Source: Magnolia sinica
Taxonomy: Eukaryota > Streptophyta > Magnoliopsida > Magnoliales > Magnoliaceae
NCBI RefSeq assembly: GCF_029962835.1
Contig: NC_080588.1
Location: 62,954,001-63,018,000, forward strand
Reading direction: 5' to 3'
Length of the DNA: 64,000 nucleotides
A program made the translations under genes and the position numbers. Shown one piece after another: positions 55,509 through 64,000 of the stretch; the stretch's first letter is position 1, and each line of letters starts with the position of its first letter. Under the pieces are notes generated by a model. The model had not been told where the DNA came from. It saw only the letters and a list, made by a program, of their open reading frames with translations, and made no database searches.

Positions 55509-56788
55509 TTTAACTCATTCCTTTCTATTTTCACCTTCTTTTCTCTTCTCCTTCACACATGTAAAGTGTGTGGTCTACTTAGTGCATAGTATGTGTCTCC
55601 CTTAGCCCTTAGACCGTAGCTCAACTTCTTTCATCTATAAGAGCTTAGGGAGAGACTTCTTTTGTTAAAGATCAGTATCAACATAATCATCATAAAAAAG
55701 CATCATGCGATTAAATTGTCTAAGGTGAGATCTTTACCATTTTTCTTTATATATATATATATATCATAGAAATATAATATTATCACAAGCAATGATTTTA
55801 GATGGAATATTAAATTGAATTATTTGATTATGTTTTTCCAACTACATTTAGATTTAAAAAAATGCAATAGTTATACCTTCATGGGAAACCTTAATACCGG
55901 GTGCTAAGCTCCTAAAGACGGGGCTCTGCCTCTAATCATAGACCTATTGTAACATTCGTGATAGTGCGTAGAATATCACTCCCGCACCCATTATTCAGGG
56001 ACAATCAATTTTGCTACACTAGACTTCCTTCTCTCTTCAGCCCGACATTCTATGCTGGGTGTGCAAAGGATCCTATCACTAGATGTTAGGCACTACTATG
56101 CAGTTTAGTGCATTCTCTTTATCATCTCTAGCATATCAGACCCCAACAATGCTGGAATGATCACACATATGTATACCATAAAGCTACATGGCTATCTCAA
56201 ATCGATGCCACTCAAGACATAATATGCATTATTTACTAGTATCTCGACACCTAGTTGGCTATATAAGATGCCTAAATGCGAAAGGCTATCACGGGTTTTC
56301 TTTACCTAATAAATGATCTAAACACGCTAAAGATGAATGACCATATATTAGGACTTCATACATCATTTGTATTATACTATTGTATATCATGTAACAAATT
56401 AATTCCCTATGATATTAATTTTATCTTTTAATCAAGAAATTTTTTTACCTCAAGAACTGTAAGGCATAATACCACAATCTGAAATAATTCTTTATTTTCC
56501 AGATCAATAAAAGTCTCTCAATAAAAAAATACCTGGGTACATAGCCTAGCAGTGGAATCAACAATGAAACTAATATCAATCTACTATTTACTATTAAATC
56601 TTAAATCAATAGACAATTGTTATAGACATACAGTCCATATGGTTTTTCTCAAACAATTAACCTTGTTCTTTTGGCTACTACAGGGATGCTTGGATCTTAC
56701 TTTGCTAAGACACTGATATCACACGTTTGTTTGTGGCCTCTACTGTTGATGCCATGTCACAAAAATCAGACCTATCATGATCATGAAG

Positions 56789-57491
56789 TGATGTAGAGCG
56801 GGTCGCGGACAATTACATGGCCAAGATGGATCAGAAAAGGCCCGGTCGACGACAGAAGTGATCCAGACCATCGAACCTTAAATCAGGCGTATCTTGCAAT
56901 CCAGAATGAGTTATCTGACGTAAAATATATGATTTTGGGGTAGAACGAGCTACTGAAGCCAACCAACCCGGCTACGCCGGGTTCCGCAGCTTGGAATTAC
57001 GAAAAACCCCTGGATTGACGGTCGTTTCCCTGTTTTAATTTCGTTTTTACTATAAATAGTAAGTTTTAGTTTGATTATAACTCTTCATCCGTCGGGCTTT
57101 AGGAGTTGCGCCCAACGTGAAAAGAGCTTAGAATAATTAGGAGAACGGTTTGGTGAAGCCAAATAGGACACTTACTATTTTTGGCCGAAAACCTTGCGCA
57201 CTAGTAGACATCACGACCGTCTATAAATAGTAAGTTTACTATTTATAGTAAGTCGCGGATTCTAAGAGTTTGAGTTGTAGTTTGATTCTAATTTCTTTCC
57301 CATTGCTTGGTAGCCCTATTTAAAGGGTTGTAAACTCATTTTTATTCATCAATTAATCAATTTCGAATTTATTAGAATTTATTTCTATTTTTCGTTTTCT
57401 TTCCTCGTGGATTCGAGAAGTCTCTGTGAGGAGTCCAGAGAAGCTCCATGGATTCGGAGTAGTTATCCTCATCACGTTCATCCCTGCGTCA
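56789..57491 (+). repeat. 5' LTR of the truncated Gypsy element
   Basis: 703 bp, TGATGTAGAGCG...CCTGCGTCA. It holds actataaatagtaag near 57048 and a perfect inverted TATA pair at 57221-57248. Confidence 0.85.
57221..57248 (+). promoter_or_regulatory. Palindromic TATA pair in the LTR
   Basis: ctataaatagtaa, then gt, then its exact inverse ttactatttatag. The plus-strand ctataaatag is a good plant TATA box, placed about 270 bp before the LTR end; the mirror copy could act on the other strand. Confidence 0.5.
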
Positions 57492-57505
57492 ATTGGTATC
57501 AGAGC
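57492..57505 (+). other. Primer binding site for tRNA-Met
   Basis: attggtatcagagc directly follows the LTR end TCA. Confidence 0.9.
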
Positions 57506-57524
57506 GAGGATTTTCCTCAGGCAG

Positions 57525-58305
57525 ATGGCAAACAACGAAGGTATGAATCAAAATCCTGTGGACGGTGATCCAGGGATTCGTTATCTTTCGGAAAGAATGG
57601 AAGCTTTCCACCGGGAGAGTCAGTTGACCATGCAAGGGCTGCAGGCAACTCTCGACCGTCTTGCGGATGCGCTACTTCCGCCCCAAGCCCTAGGTGGTGC
57701 TCCACCACCCATGGTTGCTGTACGACACAACCCCAATTTTCGTAGAGCACTACCAGTGGCAAACCGTAGGGCTACACCAGATGATTCAAGTTCTAGCGAT
57801 GAGGACCTTAATGAGAGTTTTGTTCGATGACCAATCCATGGAGGTGATAATCTAGATCGTGCTGAAAGAGACTATTGAGGTAAGACTGAACTTCCCAGTT
57901 TTAACGGTTTATTATGTATAGAAGATTTTCTCGATTGGCTAGCCGAAGTAGAGAGATATTTTGATTATATGGACGTGCCAGATCATAAAAGGGTAAAATT
58001 GGTAGCGTTTAAATTAAAATCTGGTGCTTCTGCATGGTGGGAATAATTACAACTCTCACGAGCCCGCCAGAACAAGGCATCCATCTCATCATGGCCACGG
58101 ATGAGACGTCTTCTTCGATCACGATTTCTCCCCAGTGATTATGAGCAGATATTATTTCAGCAATATCAAAATTGCAGACAAGGAAATCGAACTGTCACAG
58201 ATTACACTGAAGAATTTCAACGGTTGGCTACACGAAACGATCTGTCAGAATCTAAGTCACAGAAGGTGGCACGATTTATAGGTGGGTTGCGACCGATTTT
58301 AGCTC
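57525..58305 (+). pseudogene. Gag of the truncated Gypsy element
   Basis: The start MANNEGMNQNPVDG (ATG at 57525) keeps one frame to about 58305 but is interrupted by in-frame stops at 57828 (TGA), 57876 (TGA) and 58044 (TAA). Gag features: YLSERMEAFHRE, then [30 protein letters not shown], then RRLLRSRFLPSDYEQILFQQ and YTEEFQRLATRNDL. Two of the stops fit C-to-T decay. The zinc knuckle and pol are missing. Confidence 0.88.
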
Positions 58306-58310
58306 ATCTG

Positions 58311-59795
58311 ATCATCATAATGGGCTCCATCTTTTGACAAGTTGGATATCATGTATACATAATGTGAGCCCCAACTTACTAATTTCCAGTTGAAATGTGA
58401 AATTGGGACCATAAATCACAGAGAATAACCATTTAAAAGGCTTGGCCCAAAAAACTGGCTGGTAGATGGTCACACATGGGGAAAAAGGGTGACCTAGCTC
58501 ATGGGTGGACCGACCTGATCTTTGGGCAAAGGTGTGTTTACTCTCTCAAACACGTGTTACACAAGTTAGCATCTTTAATAATTTTCAGGCACCGATTATC
58601 TCATTGAGTGAAATGCAAAAAAGAAAATGTCAATATCAATCACCAAACATGTTTATCATGCACATAGATATTTTCTTTCACTTTTTCTACTCTCGGCGAC
58701 CTTAGATCACTGAAGATAAAGAAAATGAAAGTTACCGGGATGTATGTAAACTAGAAAAGAAAAAGAGAGAAAGAATATTATATATATTTTTTCATATGTT
58801 TGCTTTGTTGAAATCGTTTTACACTGAAAAATAAACATTAAATGAAAATCCATGCATTTCACGAAAAGAAATATACATTTAGCTTGCAATGCAGTTTTCT
58901 CATAGATTGATATACATTTGTAAAGAAGTCAATAGTTGAATGATCACTTTATTTCCTTTTATCTATTTAGGTGAATATATCTATTATTATTAGAGGAATT
59001 GATACTTGTGCTTTTCTCAAAAAAAAAAAAAAGCCAAAATAAATTCACATCTTCTCTTTCCTTTGCAATTGTTGGGGAAATTAGGATTCCATATAATCCT
59101 TTTTCAACTTTGATGTATTGTATAAAAACAAATGTGCCCTTAAGAAAATTTTCAAGCACCGTCCATGTACTTGTTCTCAAAATGTTTCCACACGTCCAAG
59201 CCATGGTTGGATTGGAAATGAAAAGCTACAAAAAGAAACTGAAAATCACACATGAAATCATGGATTTATACAGTTTGTAATGGGAGGTGAACTAAAATAA
59301 GATTTAAATTACAACTAACGGGCACCGCTAGACAAGGTTTTACATTCTTAATTTCAATAAATAAAAAATCTTAAATTAACCAAATCACACCTGCCACACG
59401 TTTTAAAGATGAGATTCAATTATTAGTCTCTATTCTCTTAATGAGAACTGATCACCTACAGGCAAGGGCATTTTTGGTAATAACATTTTGCATCTTGTGC
59501 CGGAAAACGCTCTGTGCTGCAAACAGCGGTGCGTCTCCCTATATACAATGAGAATTACCAGGGGCAAGAAAGAAAAAGAAATTTGCACATGATTAATCAG
59601 TTAAAACAATTAACTCATTGTGCACGAGAGGTTATTTTATTTTATTTTATTTATTTATTTATTATTATTTTTTAAAAATAGCAATTGAAAGGGAATTTAG
59701 TTAATTTAGGATGAAGTTGTTTTTGCACCGAAAGATACTTTTTTACAACTTCTCCTTTCAACCCGTGACTTGCAGGCTATTTCTTTCTCCATGTG
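58311..59795. other. Intergenic DNA, no gene seen
   Basis: AT-rich; no gene, RNA or clear element recognised. ORFs 58505-58705 and 58999-59280 are low-complexity. Confidence 0.45.
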
Positions 59796-59803
59796 CCAAT
59801 TCT

Positions 59804-59973
59804 GGAGCTGTACATGAACTGAGTTATCTTGGTTAACTTGCTCAACTTGATTTAGAAAAGTTCGGTTAGACATAGCTCAAAAAAAATTGAGTTAGAATTG
59901 GCTCGGCGTAGAAATTGACTTGGTTCTAATCAATTTGACTTGGATTGAGTTCCTTTAATAAAAATAATTTTTG

Positions 59974-60022
<49 letters not shown>

Positions 60023-60250
60023 AAAATCTTATAATCTAAACTCAAACTCTTATGTTTGAACTTGAGCTCGGCTGGAAAAATTGAGTTCAAGCTCTGCTTG
60101 AATTAGCCCGAGCCGTTGACTGAACCAAGCTGAGCTAGCCAATCAAGCTCGAAGATTGAACTGAGCCGAGTTCGAGCTAGGGTAACCTACTGGCTGACCT
60201 GAGCCGAGTTGAGCCAAGCTCGATTCAGTTCGACACGTACACAGTGATAG
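59804..60250. mobile_element. MITE rich in cgagctcgg words
   Basis: The left end region ctgtacatgaactgag pairs loosely with the inverse of ttcgacacgtacacag at the right end; the arms repeat gagttcgagct / agctcgattc. Flanks ccaattct (59796-59803) and ccaattcc (60251-60258) agree at seven of eight positions, suggesting hAT. An AT/GA microsatellite (59973-60020) interrupts it. Confidence 0.6.
59973..60020. repeat. AT then GA microsatellite
   Basis: About eight AT units followed by about 16 GA units inside the MITE. Confidence 0.9.
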
Positions 60251-60258
60251 CCAATTCC

Positions 60259-62937
60259 ATGCATGAATCTCTCTCTCTCTAATAGGTCTTCGCTTTGATA
60301 AGCCTATGCACGTGTAATTAAAGCTTAGGTGCACACCACATGTGCCAACATTGCATCGATGGTCTAAGATCCAATCCATCCATCAGAGTGGAGTTGTGAA
60401 AAAGAGTACTGCTATGAAAGATAAACTTTACCAAGTTCTAATCACGTGTTTGATGCATGGAATTAGTCAAATCATGAATTTGGAAATTTATTAATTGGTT
60501 GCTTTAGGAAATTGTAAGTTCAATAATTAGCCCATTGATTATTTGAGATTTTGCCGGTCAAATTCATTGTTATTTAGATTTGTTGCTTAGCTGAGCTAAT
60601 CAAATTTACATTTTGGGAGATAGGTAACAAGTCCTGAGAAATCACATAGGATTGGACAATTAAAAACATCAAATCATTGTTATCAAAATTAATACTTGAA
60701 ATCCAATCAATGGTTAGAAAATGGATAAAGTCATCCTCCATGCTTCTCACCTTTGATGAGATAATTCTAAACATCCAATCAATGGTCAGAAAAAATAGAT
60801 GTACGTTCATATTAATTATAAGAGAGTAATATTCGATCATTGATCTCGACCGTCCAACATCTTGGGATGGCCTCTAATTCCCCTCTTTTATGCTATATGG
60901 ACTATCCATCATGTCAAAACTACCATTGATCCGTCATAACTCTTAAAAATCAATTTGATTAGATGATTCTAGCTATCTGATTGATGCAATAAAAAGGTAC
61001 AGATTGTTGATTTAAACCCTCCATCATGGTGGGCCTACTTTTTATTGTTGATCTCTCTTAAAATTCACTTCAATTGGATAATCCTAACCATCAAATTAGT
61101 GGCTGCTTGTGTGGGAAGTTAGACAATATGTATTGAATATTATAGAGGAAGTTCAATTGATCTGAATCATCCATGACATGGGCCAAATCTCATCCCTTCG
61201 AAGAAACCCAAACATAGTAATTGCAAATTTCATAAATTTGACAATTAAAAATCTACCGAATTCATAAATTTGGTATGCATCCAAACTGTCCATAATCACA
61301 GGCTAGTTTCTAATGTTAAGGCCACATGCAGGTGTACTAGAGTTTATATTTGGGAAATATGTACATGGTCAGACTAACCTAACAGATGGATCAGATATCT
61401 CACCCATGTGCCATGCTGGCACATGTGTGGCGTGTACAGGAGCTTAATTGCACACGCGGGAGCACTTAGTAATTCTTTGGCTAACCAATGCCCTTTGCCA
61501 TCAAAGGAAGAATGACCTTTAAAAATAAAATTTAAAAAAAAAAAAAAAAGGAAAGCAAAAGAGGGAAGAGCAACCACACCATTTGGCATTTGGTTCCCAC
61601 TTAGAGGTTGAAAATGAAAGGAACCCAAATGTTATAAGGCAGGCCTAGCCTCTCCATACCTACCCCCACCTCTCCATTCCAATGTGTTGGAATTGTAGCA
61701 GTGTAAGGTGGATTCACTCATCATTCACATAATCAAAAGATACGCTTAACTATTCCCACATGCCACCCTCACTTTTCCTTCCAAAACCCACAAATGCCAA
61801 GTGCACACATGTGCCAACGTGGCACTTAACCAAGAGATCCCATCCGTTCACCTGATGGAGGCAACGTCCTAGATGCCCAGAGTGAAAAATCCGGCCGGAA
61901 GTATAGTCTGGCACGCCACACGTGCACATCAAATGTGGACCGTTGGTTGATTTCATTTAACTATCCTTGCCATTGTAAATTTTGTGCCCCGTTTGATAAG
62001 TGCGAGGGAATCTACACGGTGGGGCCCACTTGAATAGCAGCTCCAATTCTGCACGTGTGTCATTTAGCCACGTGTGAGTGTGCACGTAGCATGTCTCCTC
62101 AAATTCCCCATTTTGCGAAACTGAATCATTGCCGCAAGAAAATCTGTCCCTCACAACTCCCCCATAGAAGCACGCACATTGCATGCAACCACAGCCCTAA
62201 AAGCACTGGGACCCATCAAAGCATAGGTGAACACTAATTGCTACATGCTTGGACGGTTTTGCATTTGGAGTTTTGGTGGTTGATAAACTTTGAAATAAAA
62301 AATAAATAAAAACACAACCTTTTTTTTTTTTAATAGCATGATATCTGGATGCTATCATAATTGGACAACATATATATAATAATTTAAAGAGAAACGACCC
62401 AAACTAACTATATGGAAACCTTGCCAAGCACGTAATTGCATTTGGACTATTTCCCATACACATCATGCATTTGGACCGTCTGTTGGGTCTGATCCACTCT
62501 TCTTCCATTGCCATTAATATATCTCAGCAATTGGATGGTCCTAAACATTCTTTATTGGACCTATCCTCTTCAAATGATTACTGTCCATCCAATTTTGCAT
62601 GCTGCTGACTGGATAGTTGGATGATGATGAGGCCAATATTTTTTCGCAAGCCAACCTAGGAGGAGTGGAATGGACCTAATGGACGGTCTTGACTTGTGGG
62701 GTGGATGCCCACGAGTCCAAATGCAGTAGGTGCATGGGAAGGTTTCCATGCACTTGGCTCAGTGTGGATCATTCTCATATGTATAAACGTCATTCACATA
62801 ATGAGCTTTTTCTTGTTTAGGGCCCTTACGCATCATTCATCGAATATTTATAGTTTATCACAGTGGCCCACTTCCCAGCTTTGTCTGGAAGCTGGTGTTG
62901 ACTACATTCGAGACTTAAGAAATCGGACTCGGTTTCG
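60259..62937. other. Intergenic DNA, no gene seen
   Basis: Scattered short matches to the dispersed repeats (61370-61440, 61800-61960) and AT-rich sequence. ORFs such as 61374-61628 carry no recognisable domain. Confidence 0.5.
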
Positions 62938-63437
62938 GTAGTGACCCCTCCAGGACCGACTCGATGCTGGAAAAGCTCTGTGGGCCCATCATGAATGTGT
63001 ATTATCCAGGCCGTCCAACCATTTTTCCAGCTCATTTCATGGCATAAGGATAAAAAAAAAAAAGTAGATCCAAATATCACGAGGGCCACGCCACAGGAAA
63101 AGTGGTGATTGAACACCTGCAATTAAAAATCTCCTGGCGCCTACTGTAATGTTTATTTGCCATCCAACCTGTTGATAAGATCACATGGCCCTACATGAAT
63201 GGAAAACACAAATATCAACTTGATCCAAAATTTCGGTGGTCCCAAAAAAGCTTTTAATGTTGGGCGTTTAATCATCACTGTTTCTGTTTCCGGGTGTGGT
63301 CCACCTGAGATTTGGTTCTTCCTCTTTTTTAGTTTTATGCCTTAGAATAAGATTAAAAAAATGGATGGAGGGAGTGGATCAAACACATGTTATGGCAGGG
63401 TCTACGGAGCTTTTTTAGCACCAAAGGGGGTCACCAC
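62938..63437. mobile_element. Foldback MITE abutting a second MITE
   Basis: The left end gtagtgacccctcc with gctggaaaagctctg pairs with the inverse of the right end (cggagcttttttagcacc, gggggtcaccac). The middle carries the dispersed-repeat words atccaacctgttgat, tatcaacttgatccaaaat and atggatggagggagtgg. Its right end is exactly where copy 2 of the Mutator-like MITE inserted. Target duplication not readable. Confidence 0.6.
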
Positions 63438-63837
63438 GGACGCGGATTGGCTACTGACAGGTTGAGTATCGAGACTAATATTGAAGTGACGTCACCAAGT
63501 TCTGTGGGTTCCACCGTGATGTATTTTTGTATCTATGCCGTCCATTCATCTAGATAGATCATTTTAGAGTATGATCTCCAGAATGAGTCACATCCAAAAC
63601 TCCAATGGACCACACCATAGAAAACAGTGGGGAGAGTGACGCCACCGTTAAAAAATTCTAAAGGCCACAAAAGTTTTCGATCAAGCTGATATTTGTGTTT
63701 TCCCTTCTTTAATGTCTTTGTTAACTTTTGAATAGGTCGGATTGCGAAAAAAACATCCAGTCAGGTACACAGAACTTGGTGATGTCACTGAAGTGGCGAG
63801 TCTCACTACTCAACCTGTTAGTATGTAATCTGCGTCC
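63438..63837. mobile_element. Mutator-like foldback MITE (copy 2)
   Basis: 400 bp, opening GGACGCGGATTGGCTACTG and closing with the inverse ending ATCTGCGTCC. Inner arms share aagtgacgtcaccaagt with copy 1 at 7012-7565. GGTCACCAC is duplicated perfectly on both sides (63429-63437, 63838-63846), the 9 bp of Mutator-type transposition. No transposase. Confidence 0.88.
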
Positions 63838-63846
63838 GGTCACCAC

Positions 63847-64000
63847 GGAGTCCACGGGAGTATTAATTAAAATAGCTCTTAATTATGATGTCATAAATGC
63901 AATGACCTCAGTATCTAAGCCAATAATTATTTTAATCCTCTGGGCACTATTTAGCTTTTCCAAGATGAAAATACTCCTCTACAAACATCCTCTTATACGG
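63847..64000. other. Window end, no feature
   Basis: A/T-rich sequence after the MITE; nothing recognised. Confidence 0.4.

Larger units (their letters stand above)
52800..56788. other. AT-rich intergenic DNA, no gene seen
   Basis: No gene recognised. It contains a 34-bp tandem duplication (53570-53637), a TG/GA microsatellite (55456-55506), and at 55893-55925 a gggtgcta...ggggctctgcc patch reminiscent of the LTR minisatellite. 54250-55100 may be untranslated retroelement sequence but has no motif I can name. Confidence 0.5.
56789..58310 (+). mobile_element. 5' end of a Ty3/Gypsy element
   Basis: A complete-looking LTR (56789-57491), a tRNA-Met primer site and about 780 bp of broken gag, after which element sequence stops near 58310. 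Everything downstream (rest of gag, pol, 3' LTR) is missing from the window, so the element was cut by a deletion. The solo LTR at 47523-48191 is a relative. Confidence 0.85.

Noticed and set aside
47523..57491. One 10-kb element with LTRs 47523-48191 and 56789-57491
   Set aside because: The first LTR is not followed by a primer site and has its own imperfect target duplication, and the second is followed by a primer site and gag, so it is itself a 5' LTR.

Overview
The window is nuclear DNA from a flowering plant. It holds GT-AG introns, a chloroplast-type gene, tRNA-Met-primed Ty3/Gypsy elements, Copia, L1 and RTE remnants, tRNA-derived SINEs and many small TIR elements. The many short repeats rich in tgggccccacc / gatggacgg resemble repeats of magnoliid genomes, but that taxonomic guess is weak and cannot be settled from the sequence alone. 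Nothing bacterial, organellar or viral is present as such.

Only one host gene can be supported: a five-exon, plus-strand DUF3054-type membrane protein of 257 residues (8349-24226) with a transit-peptide-like N-terminus. Exons 1-4 lie within 2.1 kb. The last nine codons lie 13.8 kb downstream, across an intron filled with an hAT-like MITE, an RTE LINE end, a foldback element, a 263-bp solo LTR and a 6.7-kb antisense chromovirus.

The rest is transposon strata. 1-6500: a non-coding LTR element with 2.2-kb LTRs that carry an internal minisatellite. 7000-8140: foldback MITEs next to the gene promoter. 24.2-31 kb: repeat debris, microsatellites and a truncated SINE. 31.2-35.0 kb: a decayed antisense Copia pol, split by a MITE and by a solo LTR of the first family. 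36.4-38 kb: an intact-looking SINE with a 17-bp target duplication, and one PIF/Harbinger MITE inside another. 42.1-45.4 kb: a gag-only LTR element inside an hAT-like MITE. 46.6-52.8 kb: a chain of solo LTRs, including a three-level nest (Copia LTR > foldback MITE > 2.5-kb LTR) beside an L1 fragment. 56.8-58.3 kb: the 5' end of a Gypsy element. 59.8-63.8 kb: MITEs.

Target-site duplications could be read directly for most insertions: GAAAG, CATGC, GGTAG, GTTCA, AAAAA, CATGTAAA, GGTCACCAC, TTA/TAA and a 17-mer. They fix element ends and the relative order of insertion. I found no clear evidence of a wholly new biological system. The most unusual structures are an inverted piece of pol that replaces the end of a 5' LTR and its primer site, and the gene whose stop codon is separated from its body by the antisense retrotransposon.
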